From positions 62,001 through 126,000 of the forward strand of contig CAZPAO010000005.1 of NCBI GenBank assembly GCA_964584665.1: a stretch of DNA of 64,000 bases, in the 5' to 3' direction. This DNA comes from DASUBN01 sp964584665 (lineage in GTDB: Bacteria > Pseudomonadota > Gammaproteobacteria > Natronospirales > REEB76). The notes beneath the pieces are model-generated. The model did not search any database and was not told the origin of the DNA. It saw only the letters and a program-made list of their open reading frames with translations. Below are positions 1-7,804 of the stretch, piece by piece. The position numbers and the translations under genes are program-made. Within the stretch, counting starts at the first letter, position 1. The number at the start of each line of letters is the position of its first letter.

Positions 1-2633
1 AACACCAGCTCGTCGTGCACCTGCATGACCATGCGGGCCTTGGCGCCGCTCTCCTTGAGCCAGCGCTGCACCTCGATCATGGCGCGCTTGATGATGTCGG
101 CGGCGGTGCCCTGCATGGGCGCGTTCACCGCGGCGCGCTCGGCGTACTGGCGCACCTGCTGGTTCTTGGACTTGATGTCCGGGAGATAGAGGCGCCGGCC
201 GAACACCGTCTCCACGTAGCCCTGCTCACGCGCCTGCAGCCGCGTCTCATCCATGAACTGCTTCACGCCCGGATAACGCTTGAAGTAGAGGTCCACGTAG
301 TCCTGCGCCTCGCCGCGGCCGATGCCGAGCTGCTTGGCGAGGCCGAAGGCCGACATGCCGTAGATGAGCCCGAAGTTGATGGCCTTGGCGGCGCGGCGGC
401 GTTCGTCACTCACGGCATCAGGTTTCAGGTCGAACACTTCCGCCGCGGTGGCTCGGTGGATGTCCATGCCCTCGGCGAAGGCCTTGAGCAGGCCGGCGTC
501 GCCCGAGAGGTGCGCCATGATGCGCAGCTCGATCTGGGAGTAGTCGGCGGCCAGCAATATCTGGCCCTTGGGCGCGATGAAGGCCTGGCGGATGCGCCGG
601 CCCTCCTCGGTGCGCACCGGGATGTTCTGCAGGTTGGGATCCGTGGAAGAAAGCCGGCCCGTGGCTGCCACCGCCTGATGATAGGAGGTGTGCACGCGTC
701 CGGTCTTGGGGTTCACCTGTTCCGGCAGCCGGTCGGTGTAGGTGGATTTCAGCTTGTTGAGGCCGCGGTACTCCAGGATCACCCGCGGCAGCTCGTACTC
801 ATCCGCCAACTCCTCCAGCACGTCTTCCGCGGTGGAAGGCTGGCCGCTGGCGGTCTTGCGCACCACCGGGATCTCCATCTTCTCGAACAGGATGGCCTGC
901 AGCTGCTTGGGCGAATCCAGGTTGAAGGGTCCGCCCGCCAGGGTCTGCGCCTTCTCCTGCAGCGTGGCGAGCTTCTTCGTGATCTCGTCGCTCTGCACTT
1001 TCAACATGGCTATGTCTATCAATACGCCCGAGTGCTCCATCTCCAGCAGCACCGGCACCAGCGGCATCTCGATCTCGTCGAACACCTTCTTGAGCGCGGG
1101 GACCGCGCGCAGCCGCGGCCAGATGGCCTGGTGCAGGCGCAGGGTCACGTCCGCGTCCTCCGCCGCGTACTTGGCCGCGTCCTCGATGCGTACCTCATCG
1201 AAGCCGATCTGCTTCGCGCCCTTGCCCGCCACGTCCTCGTAATGGATGGTCTTGTAGTCGAGGTACTTCTCAGCCAGCGAATCCATGTCGTGGCGGCTCG
1301 CCACGCTGTCCAGCACGTAGGACTCCAGCATGGAGTCGTAGCGCATGCCGGCGAGGGCGATGCCGTGGTTGGCGAGCACATGGGCGTCGTACTTGATGTG
1401 GTGCCCGAGTTTCTGCTTCTTCGGGTCTTCCAGGATGGGTTTGAGGCGCTTCAGCACCGCGTCCCGGTCGAGCTGCGGGGGCGCATCGGGGTAGCGGTGC
1501 GCCAGGGGCACGTAGGCCGCTTCGCCGGACTTCACCGCGAAGGACACGCCCACGATCTCGGCCTTCATGTAGTCGAGGCTGGTGGTCTCGGTGTCGAAGG
1601 CGATGAGTTCGGCGGCTTCCAGCTTCGCCACCCAGGCGTCCAGATCTTTCTGCTCCAGCACCGCCGTGTATTCACCGGCTCGCTGCGGCGCGGGAGCGGG
1701 CTTCACCGCCGGCACCGCCACGTCGGCCTTGCGGTGTGGCTCCTCGCCGCCCTCGTCCAGGGCCTTCAGCCAGCTCTTGAAGCCGAAGCGGGTGTACAGC
1801 TCCCGCAGCCGCTCCTGGTCCGGCGCGCGCATGGCGAGATCCGTGGGGCCAAGCGGCAACTCCACGTCGCAGTGGATGGTGGCGAGCTTGCGCGAGAGGA
1901 AGGCCGCATCCTTGTGCTGCGCCAGTTTCGGCGCGAGCTGCTTGGCACCGCGCATCGGCACCGCGGCCACCTCATCGAGGCGCGCATACAGCGCTTCGAG
2001 GGTGCCGAAGTGGGCGAGCAGCGGAGCGGCGGTCTTGGGGCCGACGCCCGGCACGCCGGGGATGTTGTCGGAGCTGTCGCCCACCAGCGCCAGGTAGTCG
2101 ATGATCTGCTCGGGCCAGACATCGAACTTCTCCTTCACGCCGTCCCGGTCGAGCGTGGTGTCGGTCATGGTGTTGATGAGCGTGATGTCGTCGCCGTCGC
2201 CCACGAGCTGCGCCATGTCCTTGTCGCCGGTCGAGATGAGCACCTTCAGGCCCTGCTCGACGCCGCGCTTGGCCAGCGTGCCGATCACATCGTCCGCTTC
2301 GACGCCTTTGACCTTCAGCATGGGGAAGCCGAGCGCTTCCACCAGTTCGTTGAGCGGTTCCACCTGCGCACGCAGGTCGTCCGGCATGGGCGGGCGGTTG
2401 GCCTTGTATTCCTCGAACAGGTCGTCGCGGAAGGTCTTGCCGCTGGCGTCGAACACCACCGCCACGTGCTCGGGTGCGTGGTCCACCAGCATGCGTTTAA
2501 GCATGTTGGCCACGCCGTATATGGCGCCCGTCGGTTCGCCGGAAGGGGAGGTGAAGGGCGGCAGCGCGTAGAAGGCGCGGTAGAGGTAAGACGAGCCGTC
2601 CACCAGCACCAATGGGAACTTGCCCTTGCTCAC
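1..2633 (-). CDS. polA: DNA polymerase I (C-terminus beyond the window edge)
   Basis: Replicative and repair polymerase with 5' nuclease, 3'-5' exonuclease and polymerase domains. About 877 codons are visible; the last part lies left of position 1. The protein starts VSKGKFPLVLVDGSSYLYRAF, the classic 5'-nuclease start. A proofreading-type motif FDTETTSLDY is encoded near 1555-1610, so the DxE metal ligands of the 3'-5' exonuclease are kept and the domain may be active. The visible end encodes MVMQVHDELV, the polymerase C-motif. The GTG start at 2633 overlaps the TGA of the upstream lipoprotein gene (GTGA), implying translational coupling. Family assignment is secure; only the missing C-terminus is unknown. 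Confidence 0.97.
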   Translation of the reverse strand, partial: MSKGKFPLVLVDGSSYLYRAFYALPPFTSPSGEPTGAIYGVANMLKRMLVDHAPEHVAVVFDASGKTFRDDLFEEYKANRPPMPDDLRAQVEPLNELVEALGFPMLKVKGVEADDVIGTLAKRGVEQGLKVLISTGDKDMAQLVGDGDDITLINTMTDTTLDRDGVKEKFDVWPEQIIDYLALVGDSSDNIPGVPGVGPKTAAPLLAHFGTLEALYARLDEVAAVPMRGAKQLAPKLAQHKDAAFLSRKLATIHCDVELPLGPTDLAMRAPDQERLRELYTRFGFKSWLKALDEGGEEPHRKADVAVPAVKPAPAPQRAGEYTAVLEQKDLDAWVAKLEAAELIAFDTETTSLDYMKAEIVGVSFAVKSGEAAYVPLAHRYPDAPPQLDRDAVLKRLKPILEDPKKQKLGHHIKYDAHVLANHGIALAGMRYDSMLESYVLDSVASRHDMDSLAEKYLDYKTIHYEDVAGKGAKQIGFDEVRIEDAAKYAAEDADVTLRLHQAIWPRLRAVPALKKVFDEIEMPLVPVLLEMEHSGVLIDIAMLKVQSDEITKKLATLQEKAQTLAGGPFNLDSPKQLQAILFEKMEIPVVRKTASGQPSTAEDVLEELADEYELPRVILEYRGLNKLKSTYTDRLPEQVNPKTGRVHTSYHQAVAATGRLSSTDPNLQNIPVRTEEGRRIRQAFIAPKGQILLAADYSQIELRIMAHLSGDAGLLKAFAEGMDIHRATAAEVFDLKPDAVSDERRRAAKAINFGLIYGMSAFGLAKQLGIGRGEAQDYVDLYFKRYPGVKQFMDETRLQAREQGYVETVFGRRLYLPDIKSKNQQVRQYAERAAVNAPMQGTAADIIKRAMIEVQRWLKESGAKARMVMQVHDELV

Positions 2634-3043
2634 GGCTCGCCACCTGTGGCGTCGGAAGGCGCAGGTGTGAGCCCGGATTTTGGCAGTTCGCTGCTGCGCA
2701 GTGCCTTGGGGTTCAGCAGGGCGCAGGGCACCGGCGCCTCGTTCTGGAAACCGCCCGCATCTATCACTGCCTGGGTGACTGGCAGGCCGGTCACGGCCTC
2801 GGGGGCGACCTGGGTCGAAGCGCCCGGCGGGCGGCTCAGGAGTTCGGCCAGTTCCGCGTCGTGGAGGCAGCGGGGCAGACGTGGGTCCAGGGAACGCATG
2901 ACCGGCGCCGGTTGCTGCACGGGGAAGGTGACCGGGGGCATGCGCAGGAACAGCTTGCCGACCTGGCCGCAGCTCGCCAGGGACGCGAGCACCAGGCTCA
3001 GCATGAGCAGGCGACGGAGGCGGGGAGAGGGGAGCCGCAGCAT
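2630..3043 (-). CDS. small lipoprotein ahead of polA, LptM-like N-terminus
   Basis: Predicted 137-aa lipoprotein. A hydrophobic signal (residues 9-24) ends in LASLASC, a good lipobox, so the mature protein would start at Cys25. The following CGQVGKLFLRMPP resembles the CGxxGPLYxP start of LptM/YifL lipoproteins, but the rest (Pro-rich, two further Cys) is longer than LptM and not recognised. I chose the ATG at 3043 because a TATACT box lies exactly six bases upstream and the frame upstream of it reads antisense to the neighbouring membrane gene. It is probably co-transcribed with polA through a GTGA overlap. Confidence 0.7.
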   Translation of the reverse strand: MLRLPSPRLRRLLMLSLVLASLASCGQVGKLFLRMPPVTFPVQQPAPVMRSLDPRLPRCLHDAELAELLSRPPGASTQVAPEAVTGLPVTQAVIDAGGFQNEAPVPCALLNPKALRSSELPKSGLTPAPSDATGGEP

Positions 3044-3049
3044 CCGGCC

Positions 3050-3055
3050 AGTATA
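3050..3055 (-). promoter_or_regulatory. -10 box TATACT, six bases before the lipoprotein ATG
   Basis: On the minus strand TATACT is followed by GGCCGG and ATG. Transcription would be expected to start at or next to the start codon, giving a leaderless mRNA; there is no Shine-Dalgarno sequence. Same layout as at 7132, 16085, 21615, 60744 and 62221. Confidence 0.5.
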
Positions 3056-3121
3056 AACGCTGGGCCCAGCGGGGCCCATGCCGGATGCTAGAGTGATGTC
3101 AGACGATACGGAGGTGAGGGC

Positions 3122-3784
3122 ATGCATCTCGCATTGTGGGGTTTCTGCCTGGTGGTGGTGCTCGTGGGCCTGCTCGGGCTGGTGCTGTTCTTCGGCGGCT
3201 TCAAGCGGCTCATCCACGGCCGTGTCGCCAGCGGCGGCGGACGCATCCTGCTCGGCCTCGTGTTCCTGTTCGCCTTTGCCTTCATCGCGGCGGTGGCCTT
3301 GGACTTGCGCACCTATCTGCGCCTCACCTACGAACAGCCGGTGGCGACCTTGAGCTTCGTCGCCCTCGGCCCCCAGTCCTTCCGCGCCACCCTCACGGAC
3401 AGCGCGGGCGACATCCGCACCGTGGAACTGCGCGGGGATGACTGGCAACTGGATGCGCGGGTGCTGAAGTGGAAGGGTTTCGCCACGGTCATAGGCCTGG
3501 ACCCGGGCTATCGGCTGGAGCGGCTGGAAGGCCGCTACCGCAATGCCGGCCAGGAGAGCCACGACTACCACAGCGTGGTGGAGCTATCGACCGACAGCGG
3601 GCTCGACTTCTGGGGCCTCGCCCAGCGCAACGCCGGCTGGCTGCCCTGGGTGGATGCGGGCTATGGCAGCGCCACTTACCTGCCCATGGCCGACGGAGCC
3701 CAATACACCGTCTCCCTCAGCCAGACGGGACTCCTGGCCCGGCCCAGCAATCCGGCGGCCCAGGAGGCCCTGAGCCATTGGTGA
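3122..3784 (+). CDS. membrane-anchored hypothetical protein
   Basis: 220 aa, start supported by a strong ribosome site (GGAGGTGAGGGC) before ATG. Two hydrophobic helices at about residues 5-25 and 40-60 flank a short basic loop; the remaining 160 residues look like a soluble, beta-rich periplasmic domain (many short hydrophobic strands, WQLDARVLKWKG). Homologues in xanthomonads are, as I recall, labelled cation/multidrug efflux pump, but nothing here looks like a transporter pore, so I do not assign that function. A TAGAGT -10-like box lies at about 3089-3094. Convergent with the thioesterase gene, 15 bp apart. Confidence 0.75.
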   Translation: MHLALWGFCLVVVLVGLLGLVLFFGGFKRLIHGRVASGGGRILLGLVFLFAFAFIAAVALDLRTYLRLTYEQPVATLSFVALGPQSFRATLTDSAGDIRTVELRGDDWQLDARVLKWKGFATVIGLDPGYRLERLEGRYRNAGQESHDYHSVVELSTDSGLDFWGLAQRNAGWLPWVDAGYGSATYLPMADGAQYTVSLSQTGLLARPSNPAAQEALSHW

Positions 3785-3799
3785 AGGTTTCTCGGATCT

Positions 3800-4234
3800 T
3801 TAGCGCATCGAGGCCTTATCCAATACGGCCATGGTTATGCGCGAGACGCAGACCAGGCGTTCCTTCTCGTCCACGATCCTGATCTCCCACACCTGCGTGC
3901 TGCCGCCGATGTGCAGCGGCCGCGCAGTGCCTTTCACCGTGCCTCCGCGCATGGCGCGGATATGGTTGGCGTTGATCTCGAGGCCCACGCAGAGCTGCTT
4001 GTCCCGGTCCACCACCAGGTTCGCGCCGGTGCTGCCGAGGGTCTCCGCCAGTGCTACCGAAGCGCCGCCGTGCAGGATGCCGGCGGGCTGCTTGGTGCGC
4101 TCATCCACCGGCATGGTGGCGGAGAGGGAGTCCTCACCCACTTCCACATAGCGGATCCCCAGGTGGCTCACCAGGGTCTCCTGCTGGTAGGCATTGAGGT
4201 CCTCGATGCTGAAAGGCTTGAACCAGATGGCCAT
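3800..4234 (-). CDS. hotdog-fold thioesterase, YdiI/MenI type
   Basis: 144-aa acyl-CoA thioesterase of the PaaI-like hotdog superfamily. The segments SATMPVDERTKQP, GILHGGASVALAETLGS, VGLEINANH and HIGGSTQVWEIRI match E. coli YdiI (1,4-dihydroxy-2-naphthoyl-CoA hydrolase) almost segment by segment, including the HGG turn and the catalytic Glu of the ALAE helix. The family size is about 136-145 aa, so it is complete. No other menaquinone gene is in the window, so the physiological substrate is uncertain. Ribosome site TTGGAG precedes the ATG. Confidence 0.88.
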   Translation of the reverse strand: MAIWFKPFSIEDLNAYQQETLVSHLGIRYVEVGEDSLSATMPVDERTKQPAGILHGGASVALAETLGSTGANLVVDRDKQLCVGLEINANHIRAMRGGTVKGTARPLHIGGSTQVWEIRIVDEKERLVCVSRITMAVLDKASMR

Positions 4235-4312
4235 GGCGGCTCCAAGGAAAAAGAGCTGTTCCTACAGCCTACCCCATGGGTCTCCCGGGTCTGGGAAGCT
4301 ACGACATACCCC

Positions 4313-4342
4313 TTGACCTTAGCCGTATTGCTGTTGTATATA
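4313..4342 (+). promoter_or_regulatory. sigma70-type promoter of the DUF885 gene
   Basis: TTGACC (4313-4318) and TATATA (4337-4342) are separated by 18 bases. Transcription would start near 4349, leaving a leader of about 90 nt with the hairpin described at 4361-4400. Confidence 0.6.
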
Positions 4343-4360
4343 TGTATAACACCTAGGCGA

Positions 4361-4400
4361 GGGGTCGCCTCAAGTGACCAGGACGGCCGCAGGCGACCCC
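4361..4400 (+). promoter_or_regulatory. leader hairpin upstream of the DUF885 peptidase
   Basis: GGGGTCGCCT (4361-4370) and AGGCGACCCC (4391-4400) form a perfect 10-bp stem with a 20-nt loop, in the probable 5' leader, ending about 25 nt before the ribosome site GAGGA. There is no U-run, so it is not a terminator. It could stabilise the mRNA or be a protein-binding site; no riboswitch class was recognised. Confidence 0.45.
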
Positions 4401-4437
4401 GCCAACCCGACCAACGTCATCACAGAGGAACGATCCC

Positions 4438-6213
4438 ATGAAATCCCTATCCATCACGCTGGGCGTGGCCTTGGCCCTATCCGGCACAGCCTTCGCCGCC
4501 ACCGCCCCGGCCGTCCCAGCAGCCGCGCCGAAGGCTCCGCCGGCCTGGGTGGCCGAGAGCAACCAGAACGCCCAGATCCTGCTGAAGACCATGGCCGACT
4601 TCGCCCCCGAGCAGGCGGGCCAGTTCGGCGTGGACGGCCTCGACGGCGAGGCCACCAACCTCACCCTCGACAGCGTGCAGCGGCTCGATGCCGCCGTGGA
4701 CGTGGACATCACGCAGCTCAACGCCAAGCTCGCCACCGCCACCGACCCCCACGTGAAGCAGGACATCCAGATCCTCATCGACGCGGCCGCCGGCGTGAAG
4801 CGCGACAACGACCTCTCCAGCAAATACCTGCTTACCTTCGTGGATGCGCCGCAGCTCGTGTTCGGCGGCACCCGCGCGCTCATCGACCCGCAGGTCCCGC
4901 TGGAGCGCCAGCAGAAGGTGGTGCAGCGCCTGGAGGCTTATGCCGGCATGAAGCCGGGCCGCCCCTCCATCTTCGACCAGGCCAAGGCGCTGTTCGAAGC
5001 CGACCTGAAACGGGATCCCAAGCTGCTCGGCCCCTACCAGGCCGAGATCGCCCAGGACCTGGAAGACCAGCCCCAGTACATCGCAGGCATGAAGGAATTG
5101 CTCAGTTCCAGCAAGGTCACCGGCTGGGAAGCGGCCTGGGCCAAGCTCGAGCCGGAGATGAACGACTACATCGCCTGGGAGAAGAGCGTGGTGGTGCCGC
5201 ATGCACGCGCCACCAGCAGGCTGCCCGAGGCCATCTACGCCAACAACCTGAAGGACCTCGGCGTGTACGAGGACCCGCGCGCCCTGATCCAGGAGGCGCT
5301 GTTCTCCTTCTCGGAGATCCAGCACCAGCTGGACGGCATGGCGATCCTGGTGGCGAAGCAGAAGGGCTACAAGAGCTCGGACTACCGCGACGTGATCCGC
5401 GAACTCAAGAAGCAGCAGCTCTCGCCCACCAACATCCTGCCGTTCTACAAGAAGCGTTTGGGCGAGATCGAGGCCATCATCCGCAAGGAGCACATCGTCA
5501 CGCTGCCCGCGCGCTCCATGGTGATCCGCCTGGGTTCCGCCGCCGAGACCGCCCAGCAGCCGGCGCCGCACATGAACACGCCGCGACTGATTGGTAATAC
5601 CGGTGAATATGGGGAATTCGTGCTGCCCAACAACGCCGGCCAGAAGGGCGGCATGGACGACGACACCTTCGATGCCGCGGCCTGGACCCTGACCGCCCAC
5701 GAGGGACGTCCCGGCCACGAGCTGCAGTTCGCCAGCATGATCGAGAACGGCAGCTCCATCGCCCGCGGCGTGTTCGCGTTCAACAGCGCCAACGTCGAGG
5801 GCTGGGCCCTGTACGCCGAGGCCGAGATGCAGCCCTACGAGCCGATGGAAGGGCAGATGATCGCCCTGCGTGACCGCCTGCTGCGTTCCGCCCGCGCCTT
5901 CCTGGACCCGATGGTGAACCTGGGGATGATCAGCCCGGACGACGCCAAGGCCTTCCTGGAGCGGGAAGTGGTGCTGTCACCGGCCTTCGCCAAGGAGGAA
6001 GCGGACCGCTTCGCCTTCCGCGCTCCGGGTCAGGCCACCAGCTACTACTACGGCTACCACAACTTCCTCACCATGCGGGCCCAGGCCCAGGTGGCCCTGG
6101 GAGCGAAGTTCGACCGCCAGAAGTTCAACGACTTCATCCTGAGCCAGGGCCTCTTGCCGCCTGATCTCATGACGAAGGCGGTCACGGAAGAGTTCATCCC
6201 GAGCCAGAAGTAA
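4438..6213 (+). CDS. DUF885 family secreted metallopeptidase
   Basis: 591 aa with a Sec signal peptide (cleavage after TAFAA, about residue 21). The DUF885 family is a gluzincin-like group. The metal-binding motif HEGRPGH is at about residues 421-427 and a downstream Glu lies in NVEGWALYAE (about 453), as expected for zinc ligation. The rest is helical and matches the family in length (about 580-610 aa). It should act in the periplasm as a peptidase; the substrate is unknown. Ribosome site GAGGA is well placed before ATG. Transcribed alone, with its own promoter and terminator. Confidence 0.88.
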   Translation: MKSLSITLGVALALSGTAFAATAPAVPAAAPKAPPAWVAESNQNAQILLKTMADFAPEQAGQFGVDGLDGEATNLTLDSVQRLDAAVDVDITQLNAKLATATDPHVKQDIQILIDAAAGVKRDNDLSSKYLLTFVDAPQLVFGGTRALIDPQVPLERQQKVVQRLEAYAGMKPGRPSIFDQAKALFEADLKRDPKLLGPYQAEIAQDLEDQPQYIAGMKELLSSSKVTGWEAAWAKLEPEMNDYIAWEKSVVVPHARATSRLPEAIYANNLKDLGVYEDPRALIQEALFSFSEIQHQLDGMAILVAKQKGYKSSDYRDVIRELKKQQLSPTNILPFYKKRLGEIEAIIRKEHIVTLPARSMVIRLGSAAETAQQPAPHMNTPRLIGNTGEYGEFVLPNNAGQKGGMDDDTFDAAAWTLTAHEGRPGHELQFASMIENGSSIARGVFAFNSANVEGWALYAEAEMQPYEPMEGQMIALRDRLLRSARAFLDPMVNLGMISPDDAKAFLEREVVLSPAFAKEEADRFAFRAPGQATSYYYGYHNFLTMRAQAQVALGAKFDRQKFNDFILSQGLLPPDLMTKAVTEEFIPSQK

Positions 6214-6235
6214 CAGAGTTGATTTGAGCTGAGAC

Positions 6236-6268
6236 GAGGCCCCGTCACGAGAGTGGCGGGGCCTTTTT
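6236..6268 (+). terminator. rho-independent terminator of the DUF885 gene
   Basis: GGCCCCG (6238-6244) pairs with CGGGGCC (6257-6263) and is followed by TTTTT. It lies 25 nt past the stop codon. Confidence 0.88.
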
Positions 6269-6328
6269 ATTGACTGGGCAAAACCGAGATATTTGCGCCG
6301 ACACCAGCGGACAAATAGCTCGGTTTTA

Positions 6329-7081
6329 TTAGCTGCGCAGATACGAAGCGCCATTTACGTCGAGGATGCATCCGCTGGCGAACATCATGCCGTCAGCGGC
6401 CAATCTCAAAATCGCTTCCGCCACTTCCTCCGGCGTCGCCACGCGGTTGAAGGGGCTCTGTTTGCGGATGCCGTCGCCCACCGGGCCCTCAAGCAGTTCC
6501 GCCGCCATGTCCGTGCTCACGAAGCCCGGCGCCACCACGCCCACGAAGATGTTGTCAGCTGCGAGCGCCTGCGCCAGGGATTGCGAGAGCTGGTTCAGGC
6601 CCGCCTTGCTGGCACCGTAGGCCGGCGCGTCCGGCTCGCCCCGGAAGGCGCCGCGGGAGGAGACGTTGATGATGCGTCCGCCGCCCTGCTTCTGCATGAC
6701 CTTGGCCGCGAGGAAACAGAGGTTCGCCGCCGCCGTGAGGTTGGTGGAGAGGGTGCGCTGCCAGGTGGCCTGCCACTCGGCATAGGAGAGCCCTTGCAGC
6801 GGCCGCAATTCATAGATGCCGGCATTGTTCACCAGCACATCGATGCGACCGTAATGAGCCAAAACGCCGGTGACCAGGTGTTCGCAGGCGGCAGGATCGC
6901 TCAATTCCGCGACGAACGTCTTGTGGCCGGAGCCCGGCAGGGCAGTGGTGAGTTCCGTGATGCCTGCTTTGCGCTGGTGCAGCGCCACGCGCGCGCCGGC
7001 TTTGGCGAAAGCCTCCGCCGTGGCACGGCCGATGCCGCGGGCGGCGCCGGTGACGAGGACGATGCGATCCTGGAAATCCAT
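6329..7081 (-). CDS. short-chain dehydrogenase/reductase, FabG-like
   Basis: 250-aa NAD(P)-dependent oxidoreductase of the classical SDR type. The cofactor motif TGAARGIG is at residues 11-18, the NNAG motif at about 85-88, and the catalytic Ser-Tyr-Lys triad is visible as NVSS and YGASK. Length and the C-terminal SGCILDVNG are typical of FabG-like enzymes. The substrate cannot be told. Divergent from the esterase gene across 62 bp. Confidence 0.88.
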   Translation of the reverse strand: MDFQDRIVLVTGAARGIGRATAEAFAKAGARVALHQRKAGITELTTALPGSGHKTFVAELSDPAACEHLVTGVLAHYGRIDVLVNNAGIYELRPLQGLSYAEWQATWQRTLSTNLTAAANLCFLAAKVMQKQGGGRIINVSSRGAFRGEPDAPAYGASKAGLNQLSQSLAQALAADNIFVGVVAPGFVSTDMAAELLEGPVGDGIRKQSPFNRVATPEEVAEAILRLAADGMMFASGCILDVNGASYLRS

Positions 7082-7131
7082 GGATGACCCCGGGAGCGAT
7101 GAGCGGAAACACGATAGTAATGCAGCTTTGG

Positions 7132-7137
7132 TAGAAT
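7132..7137 (+). promoter_or_regulatory. -10 box TAGAAT, six bases before the esterase ATG
   Basis: TAGAAT, then CGCCCC, then ATG at 7144. No ribosome site is present. Leaderless layout as in five other genes of the window. Confidence 0.5.
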
Positions 7138-7143
7138 CGCCCC

Positions 7144-7803
7144 ATGCTTCCCACCGTCGAGATACAGACCGGCCCGGTGCCGACGGCCAGCGTCATCTGG
7201 CTGCATGGCCTGGGTGCGGACGGCCATGACTTCGAGCCCATCGTGCCCGAACTCCGGCTGCCGCCCGCCCTGGCCGTGCGTTTCATCTTCCCCCACGCGC
7301 CGGTGCGCCCCGTCACGCTGAACAACGGCTATCCCATGCGGGCCTGGTTCGACATCGTGAAGATCGGGCTGAACCAGCCACGGGACGTGGCCGGCATGCA
7401 GGCCTCACGCGCGGCGGTGGAGGAACTCATCGTGCGGGAGAACGGCCGCGGCGTTCCCACCTCGCGCATCGTGCTGGCGGGCTTCTCCCAGGGCGGCGCG
7501 GTGGCGCTCTACGCCGGCTTGCAGCATGCGGACAAGCTGGCCGGCATCATGGCGCTCTCCACCTGGCTGCCGGTGGATGAGGGCATCGACCTCAAGCCCA
7601 GCGCCGCCAACCTCGCCACGTCCATCTTCTGGGGCCACGGCACCCAGGATCCCATCGTGCCCCTGCAGCTCGGCGAGCAGACCCGCAACGGGCTCACCAG
7701 GCTCGGTTGCGTCATCACCTGGCACAGCTATCCCATGCCGCACTCCGTGATCCCGCAGGAGATAGTCCACATCTCCGCCTGGCTTCAGTCCATCCTGACC
7801 TGA
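7144..7803 (+). CDS. alpha/beta-hydrolase, carboxylesterase/phospholipase family (EstB-like)
   Basis: 219-aa serine esterase. The motif WLHGLGADGHDF forms the oxyanion region, GFSQGGAVA (about residues 113-121) carries the nucleophile Ser, an Asp follows in GTQDPIVP, and the His lies in PMPHSV. This is the pattern of bacterial carboxylesterase II, homologous to eukaryotic acyl-protein thioesterase. No signal peptide, so cytoplasmic. The 3' end meets the tamB stop codon with one base between them. Confidence 0.9.
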   Translation: MLPTVEIQTGPVPTASVIWLHGLGADGHDFEPIVPELRLPPALAVRFIFPHAPVRPVTLNNGYPMRAWFDIVKIGLNQPRDVAGMQASRAAVEELIVRENGRGVPTSRIVLAGFSQGGAVALYAGLQHADKLAGIMALSTWLPVDEGIDLKPSAANLATSIFWGHGTQDPIVPLQLGEQTRNGLTRLGCVITWHSYPMPHSVIPQEIVHISAWLQSILT

Positions 7804-7804
7804 T

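Noticed and set aside
15..2630. Long plus-strand open frames opposite polA
   Set aside because: Composition-driven shadows of a high-GC gene; the minus strand encodes recognisable DNA polymerase I motifs throughout.
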